64,000 nucleotides of DNA from Colius striatus (lineage: Eukaryota > Chordata > Aves > Coliiformes > Coliidae), in the NCBI RefSeq assembly GCF_028858725.1, contig NC_084772.1, positions 17,709,548 to 17,773,547 on the forward strand, written 5' to 3'. This document shows, one piece after another, positions 1 to 13,600 of this stretch (position 1 is its first letter; every line of letters starts with the position of its first letter). Below the pieces are notes generated by a model. That model was not told the DNA's origin, did no database searches, and saw only the letters and a list, made by a program, of their open reading frames with translations. The position numbers and the translations under genes were made by a program.

Positions 1-3000
1 ACAATGTGGTATACAATTCTTAAACGCTCAGGCAACGCTGAAGTTTCCTATTGCATGTATTCATATCAAAAGTTACTTAACATCCTAATTTGTGTTTATG
101 TTCACACACAGTCACAGACACAGACACAAAGGGGAAAGGGTCAAAACTAAAAACTTTAATAAAATTCAAGAGAATCCATGAAAATTATGTGTTACAGGTA
201 CACCAAGGATTGGGTCAGGAATAATTCCCTAGAAACATCATTGCTTTTTCCAAATTTCAATCAAGAGTAACTGTTTTATGTTAACAGTACAGAAATGATG
301 ACTAGCATGTTCCTCCTCTTCTTAACATGTCATCATTAATGGAGACTTGACAGGAGTGGTAAGTGAAGAGACTCTTTATCTACTTTAATTTTATTTCTGT
401 GTAGAATAAATTGTACAATTCAGTTTAAGAATTTTTAAACATGACAACAACTTTTAAAATCATGGGTCAGATCTCATTTCAAACCAAAGAAGCATGACAA
501 ATAGGAGCATGCATACAAGCCTAATTTTTGTACGAAATCTTACCATGCAAAAGATGCCCACAGCACCTGTTGATGAGCCAGAAGCATCTGTGACACAGAC
601 CAAAAATAAACCACAAATATATGTTAACTAGCAACTAAAACTATAACAGCCGATAAATTCCAATCCCTGACAGGGACTGAAAAACATACATTTTAAAAAT
701 ACACCTACTTAAAAGCTAATTTTCTATGCTGCTGTAAACACCACCAGCAGAGAAACAGGATCTACTCCACTGTCCTTTAACAATGAGGAAGATGACTGAG
801 AAGAAAATAAACATGACAATTTCTTGCCCAAAGCTGTCACTCAAATTGATGGAGCAACTGGATCTTTCCACAGCTGAATTAAAGCAGACATATACCTGTT
901 AATTTTATTGCTTTTTTCTACTTATCCAACTGAAGTGAGGGCCTTTAGAGCCCAGGACATGCAACATCAGAACAGAGGACTCATATATACAAGCATGCAA
1001 AAACCAAATTAGCAGCAAAAAAGTCTGCAGAAACAGACCAAATTCAGAAATACTCTTGAGGGAAAAATCCTACTTAGTCAACTGGAAGTTCTTCTACAGC
1101 AGTGGCTTTTTACCCTTTAAGTTCATGCTTCACTTCAGTCACTTAAGAAATATTATTGCCTCACAATATTACTAAATTTTCACACACAAAATTTTCTAAG
1201 GCTGGTGCATTTTAATGACTAAGCATTTGGGACAAGAGATACAAATAAATCTTTGCTGCCTTCTCATGCAAGCTTAATACCTCAGAGCCACAAGTCCAAG
1301 GATGGAAAATCTCCATGCAGAAGCAGAAATACACAATATTAATTAAGGTGGGTTTCTCCTTCAAAGGGTCTAAAGATCGGTTAAAAGGGCAATGGAATGC
1401 TATGCAGATTATAAAGCGTCCTTGACAGCAGAGCACTCAAGAATCCCAGACCAGTCTTCAGTTCTTCCATGCCCCATTTTAGCTGAAAGGGTAAAAATGT
1501 GCTAGCAAACAACTTGGTATTTGGGACATCATACACAGATTTCAGTGTCTACTTTTTGCAAATCCTGACTGTTCATCATTCTTTTTCTTCTTGCTACAGA
1601 TGAGTTCCGAAACAGTGTTAAAAACCAAAGCTTTCATGGGATTTTAATGACCTTGAGATGCCCTGCCCTTTGAAGAAAACCAGGTTCTCTATGTGCTCCA
1701 AGGTTGATGCATGCCCTTCTTCATGTAGTATTGATGTTTTCTTTTTACGCGGATATCGTGACGTTCAATGGTGAAAAGAAAGTTTTTCTAAAATATAAAT
1801 TCTTACCTTGTTCTGTCTTCCACAAAATGAATTTTTTACCATCTAGTTTGGTAAAATGCAATGATACAATTGCTTTTGCAAATTACAGCACACCATTCTG
1901 ATTTCCAGAACACAAGTCTATTCCAGAAAACTATATTTAGAATTGAAAACCTGGAGGGTACTCAATAAAGCAGGACCTTAAAATATAAACACAATTGGTA
2001 GTAAACCACGAACTTGTAGCAATATTTTTCACCACTTATTCTCAGCATATAGCAAAGACAAAGGACAATTTGTATTTGATCATAAGAGCCTCAATATTTA
2101 TTATATACTCCCTACTAAATTCAATTATGTTGCTATCACTGCCAGTAAGTCCTTCTCTGGTAGATTCATTCAGTTGGTCCCACTATTTCAGCAGAGTAAG
2201 GATTTTAGGATGGTGTTATCTATCAACTGAATCTGTGAATTCAATGTGTTCTGTTTGTTAATATACCATTGAAATAATTGGAATTATAATAACCTATTAC
2301 AGATTCATTACTGACAAGTTATCTAATTTCAAGACAAGCTCATGCTCCTTGACCTACTAGTTTCATTGAATAAAAGTTAGATATTTTCTGGCTAGGATGA
2401 AAAATAGTTGAGATCACTAACTGTAAGACAAAATATGAAGATCAGTTTTCTCTACCATTAATTTGGTATTTTAATTTTCACAAAACCATTCAATGAAGGC
2501 AGTATCATGAAGACTCTGAGTTTCCTAGATACTTAATGGAAAACCTCAGGATTGTGAAGCCACAGTTTGTATCTCAAGCTTAAATTTTACTTCATCTTTG
2601 CTTCATTATCTCCACCACAGTGGAAGACATACTGGTTTCTGTGTTATTACTGGTTGCACTAGTATTGTATTTCTACTTATTATTCACACAGCATTCTCTC
2701 ACCACACATTCTTTTCTAGCTGCTTCAATGCTGCTGACTTTTTAAAATATATTCTTTGAACTGTGCTCTCAATTTCTTGTGAATTTCTCTCTCTTACTTT
2801 CAGCTGTCTCCTAAGACAGCCTACTCTCTCACACGTATTCAAACATCAAATAGAATTTGTATTTCTACTGTAACTTATTCATTTTTTTGATAATAATAAA
2901 AAACCAAGACTTTTAAAGCAAAAACGAAATCAATGTTCCAGTCAGATTCCTCAGAGATTCCAAAAACAGTGGATTGGCTGCTTTCCTGGTGGAATTTTAC

Positions 3001-6000
3001 CTAGAGTTTAATTTGGCAATGCTGGTTAATACAACCGAACAGATAGGCACTGGCCCCTTTCACAAGGAACAAACTCACTCTGTTCTGTTAGTATCCAAGA
3101 AACAGGCAAGCTCAATCAGTTATACCACCACAAGAAATTATTCATCATCAGTGTTTTTAAATACTCCCTCTACTTATGGACAAATATTTTCAGTCCCATT
3201 CAGTGCACAGGCCACCATAATGAATCAGACACAGGCATGCAAACTGTTTTCACACACCATTTTCATCCTCAGTCCTCACCTTTCATCCACAGCAGACACA
3301 ATACACACATGCAGAAATAAGCATTTTATTGTCACCTTTTATGCTCCAGAGCAATCACAGTTTTTCACTTAATTTAAAGTAAGTATTTGAAGCCACCACT
3401 GTCTCCATTAACTGTTCTTCTCTAACTTAAATGAAGGGAAACCTCATGCTGTCTCTGAATTACATGTTTTTCATATTATTTCTGTCCTAAAGTGGTCATT
3501 AAGTGAAGATGTTTAATTGCAAATGAAGAAGTAGCTACACTATGTTGGCACTTGAGGCTCTAGGAGTAAGTAAAACGCTAGGTTTGAAAACTTTACCAGT
3601 TTGCAAAGTTTGTGAAAGGCAGAGCAAAAAGAGATACTGAACTTAAATACACAGAAGTAATTGAAAGCTTACACTAAATCTATGCATCATGTTCCACAAA
3701 GTGAAGAAGACAGTATCAAATGGGTTCATATTAAATAAGGGGAGAAAAATGAGACTATAAGACAAACAGAAGAACAATTGCACAATTTAGCATATTTGTA
3801 CTTGGGTCAGATCCAATTGATTGCTTTGGAAAAGATTCTGCTCAAAAGGAAAGGTGAATGGAGGAAGGGAAATCAGGAAGGAGGTAGGTGTTTGTCATTA
3901 AAAAATAATTTGGGAAGATGCAATGATTAGTGACTGAACAATGTTGAAGTAAACACTCCAAATACTCAAAAAAGTACTCAAATACTGTAGCAGTGTATTC
4001 ATTCCCTGGATTGTTAGTAAGTAGAAGGCAAACAAATGTTTCTTCGCAGAAACAGAGCTTGGAGCTCTGCCAGGAATGGTCATGTCTAACACACATTATT
4101 TATGACTGTATAAAGTGCAAGAATATTAGTCATTTAATGAATAGCTGGAGGATGTCTGTCACGAGACATGAAATGCTCAGAACTTTTTAAAGGTAAAGAA
4201 GGGTAAAAATGGGAATTTCTTCACTCAGGAAGCTGTTGTGAGGCCAATACAGTCTCCACCTCAAGTGTACGGAAATGCATTTCTAACTTCTGCTAAAACA
4301 CTCATCACAGGCATCACTGATGGCTTTTCAAATGCAAGACTTGTCTTCTCCTTATTGTCTCTTACAATCCCCCATCAATATCTGACATGAAAAATTACTC
4401 ATCTCTCACTAAAACTTCAGTTTGGTACTCCCAGTGGACTTCCTCCCTGCCTTTCTTCTCAGAGCTACATTCTCTTCCTCCTCCTCCCTTCAAACACTGT
4501 GGACATTTTCCAAGGGGCTCTTCTCTACCACATTTTCACATTTTCTGTCTTTACTCTTCTGTTGACTTCATTCACTCGTGTGGTCTTCTCCTCAAGCAGG
4601 GACTGACAACCCTCATAGATTCCTCTTTTGCATATCTACCCCAGCACTTTTCTCTCCTCTCATAGATATTGCAATACTAAATATAACAATAGAATTACAT
4701 GTTTATCCCACCTGACCTTATTCTAACCGTTTCCTTTCTCTTCAAAAGAACTCTTTTACACAGCTACAGATGATGGATTTGAGACAGAGCAGTCATAAGA
4801 TTTTTTAAATTTATTTCTCACTTATTTTTCTTTTTTTTATTATTTATTTGGATACTAAAAAAATGCTCATTAAGTTCAGGGAAAAAAAGAGCACTCTGAG
4901 AAGCAGAAATTCTCTTTGGATCTGTATTCAAATAAGGAGATAAAACAGGACATCAAGAAACAATAGTGCTTTTTTGTTGCTCAGAAGGTACCTGAAATTT
5001 CATGAAACACAGAGGCCTCTATATATGGAATCTAATTACATCCAGTGTTCTGTACCTCTGCTGCTGGATTTTGTGAAGCACAGTGGGTTACAGGCTTTGT
5101 TGCTTGTTGTTTTTTTTTTTTAATTCTGGTTTTACACTATTTTGTCTCTTTTAAAGCAGCTCTCCATTTTCCTAAAGAACGGATGTTTCCAGTCATCAGA
5201 CTTTGCTTTTGCTGCCTCTGCTATAACCAACTGACCATGCCTGGCTAACTAGTTGTTCGAACTCTTTATTCAGTTTCCAACACAGCTCAGGCTAACACAG
5301 TATTTCTAGCATCATACATCATATAGATCATGCAAAAAAATTCTCTCAAGCATAATCATGGCTTGTAAAATTCAAAATTTGCCACACAATGACAAGGTCT
5401 CCACATTACCAGAATTACATTCCCTCCTCCTCCACCCCCACCCAACTACTCATCAGTCTCTATCATGACTCAACCCAGTTGAAAAGCAGGAGGTTTACAA
5501 GTCATTTCATTTCCTTCAAGGGAGATACATCATATGGAGGAAATAAACAAAATGTTTTACAAGAGTTATTTTCAGTGCCTGGTCTCTGGTGGATAACAGG
5601 GTCTAGCCAGTTTCATAAACTGCTTCTAACTGAGGATTTTCCTATGTAAGTTTGGCTTAACCAGCATGATGTCACCATTTTGAAGTCCACTCTATGATGG
5701 CAGCAGAATCATGCCCAGTAGCACATCAACGTTTCCTTCCAACTCTTTAAGCTGACAAATGCATTTTGGACCTATTCCTGTTTTTACAATTACTGCCTTA
5801 TCTCCAAGACTGCGGGCAGGGGAAAAACTGCCTTTGCACAAATACATTTTTCCTAAGGTCCTGTGCTGAGGGCCATCTTTCACTTGCCAAAATCCCAGCC
5901 AGAGGTTTTCAACATATTTTTAACAATTTCACTCCTAAACAGTAGGCAGCTTATTGGCTAGCCAAGAGTTGTTTATGTATATGTTCTTCTTTGTCTCCCT

Positions 6001-9000
6001 CTCACTGGCCCATTGTTAGTGTGGTGAGCTGTGTTACAATTTATACAAAAGAGGGAAAAAAAGAAAATTACTGTCATGTATCATCCTGAGGAAAATGAAG
6101 TTAAAGTATCTTCTTTCCAGTAGTCATTAGGGATTGAAACAAGAAGCAAACATTTATCTGGATGTAGCAGAAACTGATACATCATTATGATTGCAGCTTC
6201 TTTTTTTTTTTCCCCTACAAATTCCACGGTGTTAAATTTTGAGGATTAATTATGCCAAGTTTTGAGTATCCTCTGCTAGCTGCTACTTGCTCTTACTTCT
6301 AGTCAAATTGCATGAACTGATAGCTGACAGCACTGTGCAGAATTCAGAGCCCTCTTGGAAAAGCATCCCTAAACCTATAAAAATAACTGGAAAAGAATCA
6401 AATGGGGGAAGTGAGAAAAAAGACCAATGAGGGCTAACAGAGGAGAGGACTGAAAAGGGCCAGGTAGTAGCTGAAATTTCAGTATCATAAATAGGACATT
6501 ATGTAGCTGAACTAAAAATAGGGGTTTTATTTTTACTTAATGTTCCTCACTGCTGGCTGCTGACCTAGAGAAAGAGGACTCAGAAAGGAGAATTAAACAA
6601 GTCCCCACAACCATGCAAAACAAAACCACTAGCCTGGCTCCAGTGTCTATTTGTAAACTAAGAATACTGTTTCTTAACCAATTTCAAAAGATGTCTAATT
6701 GAAAGAACTCCCTAATGTTGCTGTGAAAAGAATGTAATAGAATACAACAATTTCTGCAGAAAACCAACTGCAATTACAAATTCCCTGTCTACATACTTGC
6801 TTATAACAGAAAATCACTGGTGTACCTAATCTGATTCCTTCATGCACTTTATATGTAGGCAATTGTTGTCCTATGCTGTAAGCAGTCCCTGCTCAACAGT
6901 AATAATATATTATCATTCCAGTACTTGGTTTCAAGTCAAGATTGAGAGGCCCAGCACAGGTCTAGAGGAAAATGTTATGTCAACCTGCCACCTGCCAACT
7001 GTCTCAGGGCAGCATCTTCTGTTCTTCCCCTTCCTAAGGACCAGATAAACTGAGAGTCCTAATTTAGCTATGGTAAAACAGCAGATTATATGGCCAGCGA
7101 AGGAGGTGTTCATACTTTGTTTCATTAAAAAAAAAAACAAACAAAACAAAACAACTCAAACCCAAAACTAGCAGAAGCCTAAACCAACAGATCTGGATTT
7201 AGTTTCAAGCCCACTCATCTAATCCTCAGAACAAAAGAGACTTGAAACCATGGTTTTGGTTCTGCTTACAAAGACAAAAGGAAGCTGTAAAGTAAAAACA
7301 GATCCGAATCTGGACTTAAGTTCACAGATGTTTAAGTCTGCAGCTTTTTGGGGGGCCTATCACTAGCTAAAATCCAAGTGTCTCAATAGATTTGAGGTTT
7401 CCCCAGGCTATTTTTGGCCATATCTGGTAAATACTGGATTTTTGTAATGTACCATAGGTCCCAAGGGGCTATGTGTAAGTATTTATTCATCACCACTTTC
7501 ATAGAAAGCTGAAATAAAGATGAGAATATGGTGATTTAACTTTGAAGAGTAACCCACAATTACTTTAAATAATTATGGCAACAACAAAGATAAACTGCAT
7601 TACTTGTCATTGCCGCTTGAGTTGAAATAAAGCTAATTATTATTTTAAAATATTATCATTATTTAAGGAAAAATACTTAACATTTGTGTAGTCTGTATGC
7701 AAATCTACTAGCCACTCATGCTTTCTCTTGGGCTGAAAAATGGTAAATTCCTTATTTGCTGTATTTTTACACTATTTGCACCCTGGTATTAGCAATCTGA
7801 TGCATTTGCGAATGGAAAGATGCAGAACATAATTCTGCACTTAGCTTCAATAATTTTAAAATGCAGATTAGCACAGAGGCAGATGATAATTCAAAACTTC
7901 TTGCTGCTATTTTAGTTTGTCTTACTATCAAAGCCAAGTCAAACACACCTAAATTAAAATGCCTATATGCAGTATCTCAAAAGACAACAGAAAGATTCAT
8001 GTATTTTGTTTTTTCTCTTGATTTTAGGTAGTGTGTTTTTTTTCAGATGCTGAATCAAAACCCCCAAATAAAAGTAAACATCATCACTAAGGTTGTGCTG
8101 TTGTACTACCGCTGGGTTTCAACAGAACAGCCACCTTCAGAGGAAAATAAGTCATGCACCTTCCATATTTGAAATGTTGGCTAAATCTGACATTTCCTTT
8201 CTTTCACTGTTTTACTAATTTGTACCCATTTATACATACACATATATTTACATGCACACACAACACCACTTCAAGTCAGATTATTGGATCCACATTATTG
8301 CATGCTACTAATAATTTCAACAAATTTACATTGCTCCCTTTACTTGTTCTTCATCCCCTTCCCTAAAAACTCACCTAAGACAGATACGAATTGCTGTGCA
8401 ACCTCTCAGCTGCAAATGGAAGGCAAGCCACCAACTAAGGAAAAAAGAGCCAAAGACCTAGCTTCACGTGATCTGCACTTGCTGGGCATGAGCTACATCA
8501 CTTAAGCACCATTTCTGGTGTATAGATAGGAGGAAACTTCAACTTAGTGCTCTACGATGCACTACAACTGGCCTGTTGATCTATAACCACAAACAAGACA
8601 AGCCCCATCAAACCACAAATAAAAGTTCCTATGACTAACATCCCAAGTTCTTTCCCAGATAGTCAACCTAGTAAACCAAAGATATTTTCATATGTGCATG
8701 GTTTCCTGCCTGCCATTCTGCTCAAAGGGAGAATTCTCACTTCATTTGCAGGTATGGCCTTTCTGCTTCTCCAGTATAACATATAGTACACATCTTCTGT
8801 ACCCAGTATCTTCTAACATCTGGTAAGATCTAATAATAGAGCCAACATTACAACACCAGCACTGGACACTGGAATTGGTTTCCACTTGATACATCACTCC
8901 CTGAAATAATATGCAACTCCCAAGGAGGAGATTTAGTACAACTACATCAATTTCCCCCCTCACTTTGACACAAACGCAGAAAGAGAAGCCCTTGAACACA

Positions 9001-10500
9001 AGTTCAGCACAGAAAAATTCAAGGGAGAACGTTTTGCTCTTGTCATAACTAGAACATGATATAAGAGTTTCCACTTTGAAGACCAAGAAGTTACAGAGGG
9101 AAGTTTCAGGTTTCCTTGTTGCTACCCCTCTTTAGCCTTCATGCTATCTATTCTTGGCCATCCTGCAAAACAGAACCAACAGCAGTACAGCTGCATCCAA
9201 ACCAGGGCAAAGTGACTTTCTGAAGAAACTTTTAGTATTTAAATCTTTTTCTCACACAAAATCTTGTAATTCCAATACCCCTCTTCAATTTCCCTAGTTA
9301 AAATAAACAAACTCTTTTATCACAAAAAAAAAAAAAGTATCTCAAAAGCCATTCTCTATAGTGGCCATCTGCTAGCTGTATGACAGTGAACAGTGACCAG
9401 ATTTTGGACTGTTTGCTGTCATATATCACACACTTGTACATCCACCCAAATGAAACCACTGTGGACTAATTATGAAAGATTTGTTATTCCACTTGGAATG
9501 ACTCATTTGGGGATTTGATTTTTGATTTGTTTTCCTCTGAGGTTTTTTGGATGCACTAGTGGGATGAAGATTAAATTAAACTGGGACCATGAGCATCCAA
9601 AAGACAACTATGCAGTAGCACACATTTAATATTGATTTAATATGATTATGTGGGCTGGTTGGAACCACAGCTGTATAACTAACACCACAAACACACAAAG
9701 TACTTTATATATTCATTACCAGTAACGTTAGAATTTGAAGTGAACCAAAATATAGCAAAATAATCCACACATTTAACTCTAAAAGCTACAGAAAAGTGGA
9801 AGAATTAAAAGCTGGAATTTTAAAGACAGCTCAGGTGGATTTTTTGTCAATCACACGCAAAGTCTAAGGTGTTACTGGATACACAATATTACAGAATATA
9901 AAAAACAAGTGAAGAACCAACAACTACGCTGCCCAAAATAAATCACCAATAAAATAAATTGCAACAATGCCAGGTGTCTTTGAGGATGACCTTGTGTTCC
10001 TTGCCAGTTTCAGTGCCAGGTCCATCTAGCAGTTCAAATATCCTTCTGAGTTTTGGAAAACAGGAATGCTTGTACTAATGCTTGTATTAGGGCACATCAT
10101 TGCTGTTTCTAAAATACTATTATAGCTCTACCTACAAATCCATAGGGGTGGAAAAAGAGTGAGGTGTCATCTTCCAATCCTACCAAACACCATGGAGAGG
10201 ATTATTGACGACATCGTCGTGCCCTGCCCTGATCTGTGATCACACTTCATGCCCTGTGCTAGGGCCCTGCCCAAAGCCAAGCACTGCAAAGTCCAGCCAA
10301 TTTGCTTATTTCAACAGTGCTGTTCTGAGCACAACTCAACTGATATTAAAAAAAGTGATAAAGTAGGATTGTGCAAGAGAATTTGCCATCAACAAGTGAT
10401 CAATGGCATCCCTTCAGTGTTTCAGGGCACAGGGGCCACCTGTGAGAACTTTGGCCCACAGCACTCACTGGCAGATGAGTGTATCATTTTACCTGAGGCA
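1..10500. other. AT-rich non-coding stretch, no gene recognised
   Basis: No open frame here carries a recognisable domain, and none is flanked by a convincing acceptor and donor pair. The longest frames (2974-3372 plus, 132 residues; 8742-9086 minus, 114 residues) have biased composition and no family I know. In human, CDYL2 lies beyond the CMC2 3' end and has a very long first intron, so this stretch could be intergenic or intronic to a CDYL2-like gene. I looked for its chromodomain exon and did not find it. Only short homopolymer runs and simple AT-rich sequence stand out. Confidence 0.6.
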
Positions 10501-10529
10501 AAGGCCGTAGTTGGATTGCAGAGACTTCA

Positions 10530-11130
10530 GGGGCGATGGCAACCATGCAGAGGCCTTCGGAGGACCGCGGCCATTCCTCAGCACGACGCCCAGCTCCTGA
10601 GCACAGCCAGGCTGAAGCGGTGCCCGACTGCCCGGAGAGGCGGGCGGGGGCCAGCGCCCACCCAGGGCCCCTTCAAGATGGCGGCCCGTCCACACGCCGC
10701 CCCACCCGCGCAGGGCGGCGAGGCCGCGGCGTCTCGGTGCGCCCGCGCGGCCGCTAGGCGGCGGGCCGGGCCGTGCCCCGCGGCTGGCGGCGCTGGCGGC
10801 CGGGGCCGCGGCGCTAAGCGAGCGGCGCCCAGCCCCGGCGGCTCGCCCGGCAGCGGCCCCAGCAGGCAGCAAACGCCGCCCAGCGCAGCTCTGTGCCGGC
10901 GGCCGTGCCCGCCGCTGGGGCCGGCCCGGGGACGGCTGCGGCTGGGAGACACGTCCGGTGGCTGTTACCGTGGCTGGGAGCAGCAGTGCGAGGGCTCGGG
11001 GAAACGACCGAAACGTTCCCCGTGTTGTTCCTTGGCAGGCGGCACACGACGGGTTTCCCCGACGCGGCCGAGCGCCTGCAGGGAATTGCCTCCGTCAGGG
11101 GAGCTGGAAATGCAAAATATCATCCTGAGC
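10530..11130. promoter_or_regulatory. Orphan CpG island with a YY1-type motif
   Basis: A sharply bounded GC- and CpG-rich block of about 600 bp sits inside AT-rich sequence, as expected of a vertebrate promoter. A YY1-type core AAGATGGCGGC lies at 10675-10685 on the plus strand; this motif is typical just downstream of transcription starts. On the minus strand a good splice donor (CAG|GTAAAA) lies where an exon would end at 10493. No known protein start was recognised on either strand. Candidates are the first exon of a CDYL2-like gene on the minus strand, an lncRNA, or an unannotated gene. The CpG-island call is firm; any gene assignment is open. Confidence 0.75.
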
Positions 11131-12370
11131 CTCCCAAAAAACCCAAAGGCAGTGATCCAAACGTGGGGAAGCGCCACTTCGGCCTAGAGCTGGTGGAGAA
11201 ATTAGCTTAATGCTTCACATATTTACTTAGCGTTAAAACAGTCGTGTCCAGGATTGCTCTCAGCAAAGGTCAAGCACGGGTTTTAAACAAGGGGTTTGTA
11301 AAGCACAGTATTGCTATTAGCAAACAAAACGTGCTTTGTAATGTGTTCTTTCAGCACCTTAATGTTGGGGATGAGATGGTCCTATCCGAGTTCTGTAAAG
11401 TAACCCAGTCACACCTCTCTGTCCTGAAAGGTATATGATGTTTTTCTCCAAGCCAAAACAAATCACGTAGGGCTGATGTCTGTGCTGGGGATGAGTTTTG
11501 TCAAGCCATCGGATAATGAATACCCCAAAAGACATTTCTGCACAGTTACCTTTTTGAAATGTACCTGGTTTTATCTAGGGTTCTACATAAAAAATAAGAA
11601 CGGTCTAACTGGTTAAAGTGACAGCTCCATATCAAAATTCACAGCCTTTAAAATGTCACCAAATACTTCAAAATAATAACTTTAAAGCATGGTAATTCAC
11701 AGGAATCAATTTTAAGCTAAATATATATTTTCTTCCTATTGATATGTCTTTTTGATACGTAGCAATTTAAATGGGCTTGGGGAACCCTGATGTGAATTTA
11801 GTATTCACTTAAAACCTTTTATTAATAGACCTTCATTTACCAAAACACAGGTTGTATTGATTAGCATGGTTACCACTGAGCCTCAGTTACACCAAATACC
11901 TCCTTGCCTTGAGTGATTCAAACACCTCTCCAGAAGAGGACAGACCATGAACTTCATCAGGTTCCTGCTGTTACGCCAAGCAGAGTTAGCATTAGCAAAT
12001 TGCACGTGAAAGGCTCTGTAAAATAAAGATCATCTAATGGGGCAACTAAGATTTACAATGACACTCTGTTTTAGTGAATGTTAATAAAATTGAATGAGCA
12101 ACTTAATTCTATAGCCCTAAAATCCATTATGCTGTTCAGGTAGAGAATCCCCTTTGCTTAAGCACAAGTGTTAATAATTCACTTCTAATTAAACTCTCGG
12201 ATTCTTATACTACAGTTTTCCTGTTGTTCATGTCATTTGAGGTATTCAACAGAAATGTTTTTCATTCCTGTGAGAGATTTTATACTACGTGTCACGTGTT
12301 CTTTTGAAACACAGGCAGTGCCAACATGAAGAAAAGCCTGAGAGCTGAAGCCCCCTTGCTCATGGGGTGG
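11131..12370. other. Non-coding, nothing recognised
   Basis: AT-rich sequence between the orphan CpG island and the first LTR fragment. No supported exon, RNA gene or repeat was seen. Confidence 0.5.
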
Positions 12371-12762
12371 TGTCGTGGTGTAACCCAGCAGGCAGCTAAG
12401 GCTGCACAGCTGTTCACCTGCTCCCCACAGGGACACAGGGCAGAGAACAGGTAACAAAGTTAAATTCCTGGGTTGCGATAAAGACAGTTTAATAGGACAG
12501 AAAAAGAATGGCAAATAATGATAAAAGAATATGCAGCACAAATGATGCACAATGCAATTGCTCACCACTTGCAGACTGATGCCCAGCTTCCGCACTGGCA
12601 AGGCAGGGTGACAAGCTGGAAGGTCCTTGACTTGTGTAAGCCCTGTTCAGCAACCATCAAAACATCAGTGTGTTATCAACATTATTCTCACACTAAATCC
12701 AAAACATAACCCTGTACTGGATAGTAGGAAGGAAATAACTCAGTCCCAGACAAAATCAGGTG
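12371..12762 (+). mobile_element. Diverged endogenous-retrovirus LTR fragment (first)
   Basis: The stretch begins TGTCGTGGTGTAACCCAGCA and later reads GACAGTTTAATAGGACAG, GATGCACAATGCAATTGCTC and ACATCAGTGTGTTATCAAC. I recognise these segments, in this order, from a common avian ERV LTR that starts TGTTGTGGTTTAACCC. The middle part is shorter than I remember the full LTR to be, so internal deletion is likely. No retroviral gene lies beside it, so it is probably a solo LTR. Family naming rests on memory of the repeat, not a search, and no clear target-site duplication was seen. Confidence 0.75.
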
Positions 12763-13186
12763 TAGAGCTTTAGCAAAGCGTGTAACATCAGAAATGTTCA
12801 CTACAATGATTCACAATTACAGTAGACAGAACTAACTTTTCAGGTGTATCTTTTACTTATAGTTATACATATCCATTATTCCTGTGGAGTGTGTACCAAG
12901 ACTACATTTCTTAAAAGGGTTTTTCTGAGTACACTCTGATATTCGGTTATGTGCACCTATACATTCACAATCTTCTCACCCCTGCCTTTGTGAGTAATTA
13001 CCCAGCTGAATAATCAGTGTATCAGCTGGGAATCAGACAGGCTGGAATGCTCACAGAACTGCAGTCCTCACCCAAACTGTACAGTCAGCTCAACTGAATC
13101 GAGGTTTTACTGCAATGTCTAGAAACTACACATAGACTTTACCTACAATAAATGCTTCTGCTATAATTGTTACCAACCAGACTGAA
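12763..13186. other. Spacer between two LTR fragments
   Basis: About 420 bp of AT-rich sequence separate the two LTR fragments. No gag, pol or env-like reading frame is visible, so the two LTRs do not look like the ends of one provirus. Confidence 0.5.
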
Positions 13187-13600
13187 TGTAGTGGGTTGAC
13201 TCTGGCTGGATGTCAGGTGCCCACAAAAGCTGCAGGTGGATCTCTGCTCCTCTGTGGCCTCCATGGTTGCAGCACCATGTCCTCACCATGGGCTACGCAT
13301 GAAGCTCTGCTGCAGCACCTGGAGCACTTCCTCCTCTCCTTCTTGCTGTTCAGAGTTGTTTCAGTCATATATCATCACTTCCCTCTTCAGGCCTCTGTTC
13401 TGCAGTTTTTAATCCATCTTAAACATGTTACCACAGTGGCATCACCACCATCACCAATGGGCTCGGCCTTGGCCCACAGCAGGTCTGACTTGGAGCCAGG
13501 CACTCTTGAACACAGAGGAAGCTTGAAGCTTCTAGTAGCTTCTCTCAGAAGCCACCTCTGTACCCCACTGCTACCAAAACCTTGACAAACAAAAATAACA
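13187..13600 (+). mobile_element. Diverged endogenous-retrovirus LTR fragment (second family)
   Basis: It starts TGTAGTGGGTTGACTCTGGC and ends with CTACCAAAACCTTGACAAAC followed by ATAACA. In between are GGATCTCTGCTCCTCTGTGG and AGCTTCTAGTAGCTTCTCTC. These match, in order, an ERVL-type avian LTR that I remember as starting GGGTTGACCCTGGCTGGATG. The usual block after GCCCAC appears deleted. The reading frames over it are artefacts of the LTR. Orientation is plus by the TG...CA ends. Confidence 0.78.

Noticed and set aside
2974-3372. 132-residue plus-strand frame
   Set aside because: Ser/Thr-rich with no recognisable domain, and no CpG island or splice context nearby.
10489-10952. CDYL2 first exon on the minus strand
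   Set aside because: I looked for the expected start (MASGDLYE) and for the chromodomain exon in the left part of the window and found neither.
10249-11187. 312-residue plus-strand open frame across the orphan CpG island
   Set aside because: The second half is Ala/Arg/Pro-rich, as GC-rich DNA gives in any frame. The first half has no recognisable domain, and several overlapping frames are equally open.
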